From Bacteroidota bacterium (GTDB lineage Bacteria; Bacteroidota; Bacteroidia; JABEUT01), in assembly GCA_013288205.1 (NCBI GenBank), contig JABDCH010000022.1, positions 1 through 32,884 of the forward strand: DNA of 32,884 nucleotides, read 5' to 3'. Shown here piece after piece: positions 8,323 through 16,039 of this stretch. Made by a program: the position numbers and the translations under genes. Within the stretch, counting starts at the first letter, position 1, and each line of letters starts with the position of its first letter. The notes under the pieces were generated by a model. The model had not been told where the DNA came from. It worked only from the letters and a program-made list of their open reading frames with translations, and did not search any database.

Positions 8323-8381
8323 GAAAAATCTAAGACCTGTTGTATCACTCACCATCGTGATTTTAATTCGTTAGATTTTCG
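8323..8381 (+). promoter_or_regulatory. Possible structured leader of the second fibre gene
   Basis: An outer inverted repeat pairs AAAATCTAA (ending at 8333) with TTAGATTTT (8371-8379). Inside it a second repeat pairs ATCAC (8344-8348) with GTGAT (8357-8361). Both fall between the predicted transcription start and the ATG. The stems are AT-rich, so stability is uncertain, and no known riboswitch class was recognised. Confidence 0.3.
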
Positions 8382-8411
8382 ATACTAACTTAATTAAAAA
8401 ATAAAAATAAG

Positions 8412-10562
8412 ATGAAAAATCTTGTTAGAGTAATGTTTTTTGCACTCCTGAGTGGAATTTCGTTCTCGTTATTTTCACAAAATGTGGGTATTAATGTTTC
8501 AGGGAAAACGCCAAGTGTTAATGCCATCTTAGATCTGAATACAGGAAATGCTAAAAATCTTGGGATTCTTATTCCACGTGTTGTAATAGGTTCAAGCCTC
8601 ACTACCTTCAGCCCTCCTATGGCAAATGCAGCTACAGGATTAGATTCTGGGATGATGGTATATAACTGGCAATCTACATATCATCCTATTGGTTTTTATT
8701 ATTGGAATGGCTCAAGCTGGACAGTTGTGGCCGCTGCTGCTGCCTGGCAGCTTACGGGCAATGCTGGTACTACTGTAGGCACAAACTATCTTGGAACAAG
8801 CGATGGTAATGCATTGGAATTTAAAGTAAATGCCCAAAAATCAGCATGGTTAGATTATGCTTCTCCATATAATGCTACGTTCGGCTATGAAGCAGGTAAC
8901 TCATTAACCAGTAGTGGAACTAATAACTTAGCTGCCGGTTACCAGGCTTTATATAGCAATGTAGCCGGTGATTCAAATACATCTGTTGGTTACCAATCGC
9001 TTTATACCACAACGGGAGGAGGCAACACAGGCATAGGAAACCAGGCTCTTTATTCAAATGGCTATGGAGGCGATAATGTTGCAGTGGGAGACCAAGCTAT
9101 GTATAATGGAGCAAATGGGTATTTTAATGTAGCGACAGGGTATCAATCATTGTATAACAATTCCAGCGCCACCTATAATGTTGCTTCGGGAGCACAAGCT
9201 CTCTATGGCGTAAAAAGCGGAAACAACAACATTGGTATAGGGTCTATGACACAATACAGCAACAGCAGCGGAAGTAATAATATAGCTATCGGTAACCAAT
9301 CTCTTTACAATCTTTCCAGCGGAAATTATAGTATTGGTATTGGCTATCAAGCGGTTTATAATAACCTTGCCAATGACAATATTGGTATAGGCTACCAAGC
9401 TTTATATTCTACTGGTACATATGCCGCCGATAATATTGCCATAGGTTACCAGGCTCTTTACTCAGTTACTTATGGAACCCCGAATATTGCTATTGGGTAC
9501 CAGGCTCTCTACGCTGCCGCAGGTGCTGAATTTAACACGGCACTTGGGTATAAAGCACTCAATACTTCACTCACAGGTGAATATAATACGGCAGTAGGTT
9601 ACGAGGCACTTCAAAATGATGCATCAACCTATACCAACGCAAACAACACGGCTGTTGGCGCTTTAGCATTACAAACCAATAGTAACGGTTATTATAATTG
9701 CGCCCTAGGCTATGAGGCAGGGTTTAGCAACACCAATGGAGAGCAAATTACTGCGCTCGGCTATCAGGCAGGCTATAGCAATACCACAGGTAATAATAAC
9801 CTTTCACTCGGTTACCAATCTGGATACAATACTACTACCGGACATGAAAATGCTTTTGTTGGCAACCAAGCAGGGTTTTATAATACCACCGGGCAAGAAA
9901 ATACATTTGTTGGCTACCAGGCCGGATATAATAGTTCACTCACTACACATAATAATGTAACCTGTTTAGGATATTATTCTGGCAACGGTGCCGCTACATT
10001 AAGCGATAATGCTATGTACCTGGGTAATGCATCTACCAGTAAAATATATGCCAATGTGCTTACATTTTCTACTTATAGCGACAGGCGTATTAAGGATAGC
10101 GTGAAAGAAAATGTTCCTGGTTTGGCCTTTATTACCAAGTTGCGCCCGGTAACTTATCATTTAAATATCCACAAGGAAAATAAAGTGCTCGGCATCAAGG
10201 ACGACCAGGATTATCCTGGGAAATATGATGTGGAAAAAATTACTCAAACCGGGTTTATTGCCCAACAGGTTGATTCGGCTGCCATGGCTTGCGGATATGA
10301 TTTTTCAGGTGTTGAGCGGCCAAAAACCTCTAATGGTTTATATACGGTGGGGTATACAACATTTGTAGTGCCACTGGTGAAGGCTGTTCAGGAACAACAG
10401 CAAATGATTGAAGACCAAAAAAAGACTATTGAGCAACAACAAGCAACTACTACCACACAGCAAGCTAAAATAGATATCCAACAGGCCTCTATTGACGAAT
10501 TAAAGCAAGAAGTTGAATTACTGAAAAAGCGAATGGATGCCATGTCCAATAGCCAGAAGTAA
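8412..10562 (+). CDS. Fibre-like protein: head repeats, S74 chaperone domain, coiled-coil end
   Basis: 716 residues, paralogue of the protein at 4635. Signal peptide about 1-23 (ends FSLFSQ). Residues ~25-110 match the N-terminal domain often seen in Bacteroidota tail-fibre-like proteins: NVGINVSGKTPSVNAILDL, a short linker, then GFYYWNGSSWTVV. Residues ~155-525 hold about 22 head repeats with cores like NIAIGYQALY. The S74 domain follows, with Ser556 and Lys561 in SDRRIK and then TQTGFIAQQVDSAAMACGYD and GYTTFVVPLVKAVQE, nearly identical to the paralogue. The last ~55 residues are a Gln-rich coiled coil, likely a trimer stalk. No T9SS sorting domain is present, so its route to the surface, if any, is unclear. 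It could act inside the periplasm or as a partner of the paralogue. Confidence 0.86.
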   Translation: MKNLVRVMFFALLSGISFSLFSQNVGINVSGKTPSVNAILDLNTGNAKNLGILIPRVVIGSSLTTFSPPMANAATGLDSGMMVYNWQSTYHPIGFYYWNGSSWTVVAAAAAWQLTGNAGTTVGTNYLGTSDGNALEFKVNAQKSAWLDYASPYNATFGYEAGNSLTSSGTNNLAAGYQALYSNVAGDSNTSVGYQSLYTTTGGGNTGIGNQALYSNGYGGDNVAVGDQAMYNGANGYFNVATGYQSLYNNSSATYNVASGAQALYGVKSGNNNIGIGSMTQYSNSSGSNNIAIGNQSLYNLSSGNYSIGIGYQAVYNNLANDNIGIGYQALYSTGTYAADNIAIGYQALYSVTYGTPNIAIGYQALYAAAGAEFNTALGYKALNTSLTGEYNTAVGYEALQNDASTYTNANNTAVGALALQTNSNGYYNCALGYEAGFSNTNGEQITALGYQAGYSNTTGNNNLSLGYQSGYNTTTGHENAFVGNQAGFYNTTGQENTFVGYQAGYNSSLTTHNNVTCLGYYSGNGAATLSDNAMYLGNASTSKIYANVLTFSTYSDRRIKDSVKENVPGLAFITKLRPVTYHLNIHKENKVLGIKDDQDYPGKYDVEKITQTGFIAQQVDSAAMACGYDFSGVERPKTSNGLYTVGYTTFVVPLVKAVQEQQQMIEDQKKTIEQQQATTTTQQAKIDIQQASIDELKQEVELLKKRMDAMSNSQK
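8880..9960 (+). repeat. Tandem coding repeats of the second fibre gene (about 22 units)
   Basis: Head repeats of 16-20 residues with core NxAxGYQALY. The period is close to 51 bases but less regular than in the first fibre gene, with several units lengthened by 1-4 residues. Confidence 0.8.
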
Positions 10563-10614
10563 ACAAGCTTTTATACCCGTGTTTTTATTGTTCTCCACCA
10601 TTAAAGAATAAACC

Positions 10615-10622
10615 TATTTTTG
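10615..10622 (+). promoter_or_regulatory. -7 element 5 bases before the PP-loop gene ATG
   Basis: TATTTTTG matches TAnnTTTG. Only CAGCA separates it from the ATG at 10628, so the transcript should start at or within a few bases of the start codon. Confidence 0.5.
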
Positions 10623-10627
10623 CAGCA

Positions 10628-11347
10628 ATGAATGGTAAAAAAGCCATATTTTGCTGGAGTGGAGGAAAAGATTCCTCCTTTGCATTATATAAAATTCTGC
10701 AATCTGCAGAATACGAGGTTGTAGCCCTTTTTACTACGATAAACGAGAATTTCAAAAGAGTTTCCATGCATGGAGTGAGGGAAGAACTTATAGAATTGCA
10801 GGCAGCACATATAGGTATTCCACTTATAAAAATGTATGTGAAAACAGGGAGTAACGAGGAATACGAAAGGAATATGGAAACATTCTTGTTGACTCAAAAA
10901 GAAAAGGGAGTTGATTATGTGGTTTTTGGTGACATCTTTTTAGAAGACCTTAGGGCATATCGGGATAAGAATCTGGAGAAGGTAAAAATGAAAGGAATTT
11001 ACCCTTTATGGAAGATGGATACGAGTAAGCTTGCACATGAGTTTATTGACCTCGGATTTAAGACAATATTATGTTGTGTTAATGATGCATATCTATCTGA
11101 TAAAGAAGTTGGAGTTATGTTTGACTTAAACTTGTTAAGCAATATTCCATCTAACGTTGATCCGTGTGGAGAAAATGGGGAGTTCCATAGCTTCTGTTTC
11201 GATGCCCCAATTTTTAAAGAACCGGTAAATATAAAAGTGGGGGAAAAGGTGTATCGGCCCCTGGAAATAAAAACCGATTCCAATAATCCCTGTCCGACTG
11301 AAAATAAAACCCAGGGATTTTGGTTTTGTGAATTAAGTAACACATAA
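10628..11347 (+). CDS. Dph6-like PP-loop ATPase (diphthine-ammonia ligase family)
   Basis: 239 residues, cytoplasmic. The PP-loop SGGKDSS spans residues 11-17 and binds ATP for adenylation in this superfamily. VDPCGENGEFHSFCFDAPIF near residue 177 and the earlier YVVFGDIFLEDLR are typical of the Dph6/MJ0570 family. In eukaryotes and archaea Dph6 amidates diphthine on elongation factor 2; bacteria lack diphthamide, so the bacterial substrate is unknown and a literal Dph6 function should not be assumed. The gene lies 28 bases upstream of paaC on the same strand, but paaC has its own -7 box, so they need not be one operon. The start is fixed by the box at 10615-10622: nothing upstream could be translated from that promoter. 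Confidence 0.85.
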   Translation: MNGKKAIFCWSGGKDSSFALYKILQSAEYEVVALFTTINENFKRVSMHGVREELIELQAAHIGIPLIKMYVKTGSNEEYERNMETFLLTQKEKGVDYVVFGDIFLEDLRAYRDKNLEKVKMKGIYPLWKMDTSKLAHEFIDLGFKTILCCVNDAYLSDKEVGVMFDLNLLSNIPSNVDPCGENGEFHSFCFDAPIFKEPVNIKVGEKVYRPLEIKTDSNNPCPTENKTQGFWFCELSNT

Positions 11348-11363
11348 AGTAAGCTATATATTA

Positions 11364-11371
11364 TAACTTTG
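11364..11371 (+). promoter_or_regulatory. -7 element 4 bases before the paaC ATG
   Basis: TAACTTTG matches TAnnTTTG and CAAT is all that lies between it and the ATG at 11376. This predicts a leaderless or near-leaderless paaCDG transcript. No convincing -33 element was found. Confidence 0.5.
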
Positions 11372-11375
11372 CAAT

Positions 11376-12140
11376 ATGAATGAAAATCTAAAAAAAGCCC
11401 TTTTTGAATATTTGCTTTGGATGGGAGACACAACCCTTGTCCTTGGGCACCGTCTTTCGGAGTGGTGCGGACATGGCCCCATTTTGGAAGAAGATATTGC
11501 GTTAACCAATATTTCATTGGATTTATTAGGCGAAGCCCGTTATTACTACACCTATGCCGGTGAAGTGGAAGGAGAAGATCGCACAGAGGACGATTTAGCG
11601 TATTTGCGCGATGTGATGGATTACCATAACTCCTTATTGGTAGAACAACCCAACGGTGATTTTGGCTTTACCATGGTGCGCCAGTTTTTATTCACTGCTT
11701 TTTGGTATCACATGCAGGATGCTTTGCTTTCCAGTTCGGATGAGCGGATACGTGGCATTGCTGAAAAAGCGATTAAGGAAGTAACTTACCATCTCAGGCA
11801 TTCATCAGACTGGATCAAGCGATTGGGAGATGGAACCGAAGAAAGCCATAAAAAAGTTCAGGAGGCAGTAGAGACTATATGGATGTTAACGGAAGACCTT
11901 TTTCTATCCATGCCTAATGATAAACTGCTAATAGATGAGAAGATAGTTCCTGAAATGTCTGGTATTCATAAAAAATGGCAGGAAACCGTTAAAACTGTAT
12001 TCGAAGAAGCTACGCTGAAAATGCCCACAGAATCCTTCAATATGAAAGGTGGAAGAGAAGGTAAGCATTCAGAGCACTTAGGATATATTTTGGCAGAATT
12101 ACAGTTTTTACCCAGAGCCTATCCCGGGGCAAAATGGTAA
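11376..12140 (+). CDS. paaC: 1,2-phenylacetyl-CoA epoxidase subunit PaaC
   Basis: 254 residues, the usual PaaC length. PaaC is the structural ferritin-like subunit that pairs with catalytic PaaA in the epoxidase that opens phenylacetyl-CoA degradation. Visible family segments are LLWMGDTTLVLGHRLSEWCG and GPILEEDIALTNISLDLLGE in the first 55 residues, then the all-helical core with DYHNSLLVEQPNGDFGFTMV and YHLRHSSDWIKRLGDGTEES. The C-terminus contains GGREGKHSEHLG, typical of the family. It is first in a unit with paaD (37 bases on) and paaG. Normally paaA and paaB come just before; here a PP-loop gene does, so the complex needs subunits encoded elsewhere. Likely induced by phenylacetate, but no PaaR-type regulator is in the window. 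Confidence 0.93.
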   Translation: MNENLKKALFEYLLWMGDTTLVLGHRLSEWCGHGPILEEDIALTNISLDLLGEARYYYTYAGEVEGEDRTEDDLAYLRDVMDYHNSLLVEQPNGDFGFTMVRQFLFTAFWYHMQDALLSSSDERIRGIAEKAIKEVTYHLRHSSDWIKRLGDGTEESHKKVQEAVETIWMLTEDLFLSMPNDKLLIDEKIVPEMSGIHKKWQETVKTVFEEATLKMPTESFNMKGGREGKHSEHLGYILAELQFLPRAYPGAKW

Positions 12141-12177
12141 AATATAGCTTGTCCTAGAACAGGCCACCAACGGCATT

Positions 12178-12663
12178 ATGAATACGAAAGAAGAAATATG
12201 GGATTATCTAGAAGAGGTGAAAGACCCCGAAATACCTGTATTGAGTGTACTTGATTTAGGAATAGTAAGAAGTGTTGAAGTAAATGCTGATGGAGCACTT
12301 GTTACTATTACCCCTACCTATACCGGTTGCCCTGCTACCCATGTTATTGAACAAGATATCCGTAGCAAGTTAACAGAAAAAGGGATAGAAAATTTTACGA
12401 TTAAAACTACCTTATCACCCGCCTGGACAACTGATTGGATAAGTGAAGAAGGAAGGAGAAAACTAAAAGAATACGGTATAGCTCCACCGGAAGAAGCATC
12501 GCTTGATAAAAGCAGTGTAAGTGATCATCCGAAAGTGGTTCATTGTCCCCGCTGCCATTCCACTAATACAGAAATGAAAAGCTTTTTTGGTTCTACGCCA
12601 TGCAAATCTTTATACGTATGCAATGATTGTAAAGAGCCATTCGACTATTTTAAATGTTTGTAA
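12178..12663 (+). CDS. paaD: Phenylacetyl-CoA epoxidase maturation protein PaaD
   Basis: 161 residues (family about 165). Residues 1-90 form a MIP18/DUF59 domain with LDLGIVRSVEV and the signature YTGCPATHVIEQDI, as found in iron-sulfur assembly factors. The C-terminus is a zinc ribbon: CPRCHS at about residue 123, then FGSTPCKSLYVCNDCKEPFD, with Cys pairs spaced as in PaaD. PaaD is needed for an active PaaABCE complex, probably for cofactor assembly. It lies between paaC and paaG, ending 3 bases before the paaG ATG, so co-translation is likely. Assignment is firm. Confidence 0.93.
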   Translation: MNTKEEIWDYLEEVKDPEIPVLSVLDLGIVRSVEVNADGALVTITPTYTGCPATHVIEQDIRSKLTEKGIENFTIKTTLSPAWTTDWISEEGRRKLKEYGIAPPEEASLDKSSVSDHPKVVHCPRCHSTNTEMKSFFGSTPCKSLYVCNDCKEPFDYFKCL

Positions 12664-12666
12664 TAC

Positions 12667-13440
12667 ATGAGTAATATTTTATTTTCCATTGAAAACAGCA
12701 TAGCTAAAATCAAACTAAACAGGCCTGAGGTGCTCAATAGTTTCAATATGCCTATGGCTAAGGAACTCCAGGTAGCCTTGGACGAATGTCGCGATAATAA
12801 AGCTGTACGTTGTGTGCTGATAACAGGAGAGGGGAGGGCATTTTCAGCGGGACAAGATCTGGCTGCTGCTATTGCCCCCGGAACCGAGATAAAACAAATC
12901 GTAAGAGAACAATATAACCCAATAATTTTAAAATTGCGAGAGTTGGAAAAGCCTGTTGTTTGCGCGGTTAACGGAGTTGCAGCCGGTGCAGGTGCCAGCA
13001 TTGCTTTTGCATGCGATATTACAGTAGCTGCATCATCGATCAGCTTTATACAATCGTTTAGTAAAATAGGATTAATACCTGATAGTGCAGGAACCTTTTT
13101 CTTGCCTCGTTTAGCCGGACTTCAACGGGCAACAGCCTTAACCATGTTGGGTGATAAAATAACCGCTCAACAGGCAATGGAATATGGGTTGATCTATAAA
13201 GTATTTCCCGATGAAAGCCTGATAGCCGAAGCAGAAAAAATAGCCGTCCAACTGGCTGCTATGCCTACCAAAGGATTAGGCTACACTAAACGATTGCTGA
13301 ATGCTTCACTCCATAATAATTTGAATGAACAGCTGCAAATGGAAGAAGAAATACAAGATGCTGCATCAAAAACCTACGACTATAATGAAGGTGTAAAAGC
13401 CTTTTTGGAAAAACGGAAACCCGTATTTAAGGGTGAATAG
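12667..13440 (+). CDS. paaG: Enoyl-CoA hydratase/isomerase, probably PaaG (epoxyphenylacetyl-CoA isomerase)
   Basis: 257 residues of the crotonase family. The oxyanion-hole motif GRAFSAGQDLAAA is near residue 57 and VNGVAAGAGASIAFACDI near residue 100. KIGLIPDSAGTFFLPRLAGL near residue 130 has the Asp used by PaaG-type isomerases in place of the hydratase Glu pair. PaaG converts ring-1,2-epoxyphenylacetyl-CoA to the oxepin, the step right after the epoxidase. It follows paaD by 3 bases, which supports PaaG over a beta-oxidation hydratase or PaaF, though other crotonases cannot be fully excluded. No downstream paa gene follows; a 203-base gap precedes an unrelated T9SS gene. Confidence 0.87.
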   Translation: MSNILFSIENSIAKIKLNRPEVLNSFNMPMAKELQVALDECRDNKAVRCVLITGEGRAFSAGQDLAAAIAPGTEIKQIVREQYNPIILKLRELEKPVVCAVNGVAAGAGASIAFACDITVAASSISFIQSFSKIGLIPDSAGTFFLPRLAGLQRATALTMLGDKITAQQAMEYGLIYKVFPDESLIAEAEKIAVQLAAMPTKGLGYTKRLLNASLHNNLNEQLQMEEEIQDAASKTYDYNEGVKAFLEKRKPVFKGE

Positions 13441-13610
13441 CAAAGCTACCCAACGAAAGGGTTAACTATTTCGTCTATCTTATCAGAATGTTATAGTTTT
13501 GTGAAGTATACTATAGTGCATACTGAACAAATAAATTATAAAATTGCTGAAATCCTTTTGGTGTTTTCATAAAATAGATAGGTTAAGAGCCTTTTTATAA
13601 GAAAATAACA

Positions 13611-13618
13611 TATATTTG
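13611..13618 (+). promoter_or_regulatory. -7 promoter element of the type B cargo pair
   Basis: TATATTTG matches TAnnTTTG and lies 25 bases before the ATG at 13644. It probably drives both large genes, which are 14 bases apart. Confidence 0.55.
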
Positions 13619-13643
13619 TTGCAGTTTTAACGACCAATTATCG

Positions 13644-16025
13644 ATGAAGTATAAATACGTCCTTTTTATTTTTTCAGGTTTAGTATTTTCCCTTTCAGAG
13701 GCTCACGCCCAGATTCAAAATCCATTTTCTCAATCTGTAGCCCCAAGGAACGCCGTAATCGGTCCCGATGTAACAGAATTAATGAAAGGTGCGGTAGAAG
13801 AGCCTTCCAAGCGTACTCTTTTCAGTTCAAGCTATAAAGCCCCCGGCGGAAAAGTTATTTGCCGGTATGGTTCTCAAATTATAAACTACCCAGATGCCAA
13901 TGGAAAACTGCAGCCGATTAATGTTGAACTTAAAAACGATAAAAATGGCTGGGCTGCCGATCAACAGCCTTACCCATGTTACCTTCGGATCGATAAAAGC
14001 ACAGCAATAGGTATTGGAAATGGGGAAGAAGTAGATTTCAATATCAATCCTACCATCAATGGTTCTACTTTCAGTCAAAATATATCTTCGCTCGAAAAAA
14101 ACACAACTTCCCTTAGCTTGTCGAATGGAATCAATAAGAAGGTTACATTTTTGACAAATGGTATTGAAACAGACTATACTCTTGATAGCTCAATTGGAAC
14201 TGCCATAACTATTTCGGAAGAATTAAAATATCCTTCAGAATATAAACTAATTACCGATAAGCTTCGCGGTAGAGGAACTAAAGAGGGCTGGACAGGTGAT
14301 TACATCATAGTTTCTAAAAAGGATAATTCGGAAGTAGCCCGGTTTCATGCTCCTTTGTGTTATGATTCAAAAGGTAATTGGTGTATAGGTTCGTATTGCA
14401 CACAAACAAAAGATGGCAAAGAAATACTGACAACGATTGTGCCTTCGAGTTGGTTGTCGAAAGCTGTATATCCGCTTGTTATTGACCCATTAGTTACTGG
14501 CCCTACGGCCAAATGGACAGGAGGAAGCATCCCTTCTTGTATTTTCCCAAGTTTTTCCCACGATAGCATACGTGTGACTATTCCAGCAAAAATAACGATC
14601 ACCAGTTTCATTATTAATTATGCATACGAGACTAATGCGAATATTCCCGTTTATCTTCAGGATGGCAAATTCTATTTTAGCAATTCTTGCAGAAATAATC
14701 CTTCAGATACATTATCATGCGATCGTGATCCTGGCAATAGGGATTTTCTGCCAGGAACATGCTACTTGAAACCAGGTGCCGATTTCCACTGTTTCCTCAC
14801 GTCTTGTTATGCTCCTTCATGCGATTCTCAAAGATTTTATTTAACCGCTCACTTGGCAAGGCTTGCAGGTGGCTCAGGCTGCGATACTGATTGGGTATGG
14901 TATTCAAAATATATCCAGGTTCCATATTATCAATTTATGGCTACTGTAATAGGTAACACGGTTCAGCCTGATTCTGTTGCACCTCTTGTGGTAAGCCCCA
15001 CTACACAATGTTCCGATATATGTTCATTAAAAATGGTAGTGAATGCTGCCTATGGTGTGCCACCATACCGAATGAGTCACCCCTGGGATACTGCAAAGTA
15101 CACTGTCGGTGCTTATTCTGTTACGCAAAATTGTACCTCAATAGGTACGGCCACATTCCATCTTACTATTCCTAATTGTCCCACTTTTTGTGGAACAAAT
15201 GCAACACTTACGGTGCCTCCACCACTGGTCATAGATGCTTGTGGAGACACAGCCAAAGGATGGCCAATAGAAAAAGTGAATATAAACCCTACACCCAAGT
15301 TAGCTACCACTCCTGATACCCTGAATATATGTAATGGTGTTCCCATACAATTCACCTTTACTTCCTGTGTTAGTAGCACTTCCATAGTGTGGACGGGCAG
15401 CAATGGTTCTTCTGGTACAGGTGATATTAAAGCCACCCTATATGATACAAGTAAAGCTAATCCTTATAAAGTAACATACAAAGTGGTAGGTACTGCAAGC
15501 GGATGCGCCTCTGATACGGCACTGGCAACAGTGATTATAAACCCATATCCTTCGGTTACACTAAAAGGTAAAGACACCATTTCGGTGGGTAGCAGTAGCA
15601 ATCTTTCTGCAAGCGGCGGAACAACTTATCTGTGGCTTCCGGCAGCAGGCTTAAGTTGCACAACTTGTCCTAATCCAACGGCTACTCCTTCTGCTACTAC
15701 CGTATACTATGTAACGGTAATAGATAAGGAGGGTTGTTCCTGGGTTGATTCAATAAGGGTGGTAGTGCTGGAAAATCAAATTATTGTGCCTAATGTTATT
15801 ACCCCAAATGGAGATGGAATTAATGATTACCTGCAAATAAAAGGGCTTCAGTATTATCCTAATTCAAGTATTAATATATATGACCGTTGGGGAAAAGAAG
15901 TATATAGTTCATCCAATTATGCCAATAATTGGGGCGGTGGAGATCAAAGTGACGGAGTATATTTTTATGTACTTACCTTGAATACGGGTAAGAAGTACCA
16001 GGGTTATTTTCAAATTATCAAATAA
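13644..16025 (+). CDS. T9SS type B (gliding-associated C-terminal domain) secreted protein, Cys-rich middle
   Basis: 793 residues. Signal peptide 1-23 (ends SEAHAQ). Residues ~50-285 look like the secreted beta-domain that ends in YPLVIDPLVT, a phrase also seen in the N-termini of large surface or RHS-like proteins. Residues ~295-435 are rich in Cys (SC, CRNN, LSCDRD, GTCYL, HCFLTSCYAPSC, GSGCDTD), suggesting disulfides. After repeats with paired Cys, an Ig/PKD-like domain (PSVTLKGKDTISVG, then TTYLWLPAAGL) precedes the type B sorting domain from ~700: PNVITPNGDGINDYLQI, INIYDRWGKEVY, GVYFYVLTLNTG. T9SS exports such proteins; the type B domain often goes with gliding or adhesion proteins. It shares a promoter with the next gene. 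Specific function unknown. Confidence 0.88.
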   Translation: MKYKYVLFIFSGLVFSLSEAHAQIQNPFSQSVAPRNAVIGPDVTELMKGAVEEPSKRTLFSSSYKAPGGKVICRYGSQIINYPDANGKLQPINVELKNDKNGWAADQQPYPCYLRIDKSTAIGIGNGEEVDFNINPTINGSTFSQNISSLEKNTTSLSLSNGINKKVTFLTNGIETDYTLDSSIGTAITISEELKYPSEYKLITDKLRGRGTKEGWTGDYIIVSKKDNSEVARFHAPLCYDSKGNWCIGSYCTQTKDGKEILTTIVPSSWLSKAVYPLVIDPLVTGPTAKWTGGSIPSCIFPSFSHDSIRVTIPAKITITSFIINYAYETNANIPVYLQDGKFYFSNSCRNNPSDTLSCDRDPGNRDFLPGTCYLKPGADFHCFLTSCYAPSCDSQRFYLTAHLARLAGGSGCDTDWVWYSKYIQVPYYQFMATVIGNTVQPDSVAPLVVSPTTQCSDICSLKMVVNAAYGVPPYRMSHPWDTAKYTVGAYSVTQNCTSIGTATFHLTIPNCPTFCGTNATLTVPPPLVIDACGDTAKGWPIEKVNINPTPKLATTPDTLNICNGVPIQFTFTSCVSSTSIVWTGSNGSSGTGDIKATLYDTSKANPYKVTYKVVGTASGCASDTALATVIINPYPSVTLKGKDTISVGSSSNLSASGGTTYLWLPAAGLSCTTCPNPTATPSATTVYYVTVIDKEGCSWVDSIRVVVLENQIIVPNVITPNGDGINDYLQIKGLQYYPNSSINIYDRWGKEVYSSSNYANNWGGGDQSDGVYFYVLTLNTGKKYQGYFQIIK

Positions 16026-16039
16026 ATATTGTCTATCCA

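Noticed and set aside
4635-10562. Phage tail module, suggested by S74 and tail-fibre-like domains
   Set aside because: There are no other phage genes, both proteins have Sec signal peptides, and one has a T9SS sorting domain, so these are cellular surface proteins.
10999-11517. Minus-strand ORF of 172 codons opposite the PP-loop gene and paaC
   Set aside because: It overlaps the ends of two well-supported genes, has no recognisable domain and looks like a chance open frame.
13441-13475. Small hairpin ACCC/GGGT after paaG as a terminator
   Set aside because: The stem is only about 5 bases and no T-run follows it.
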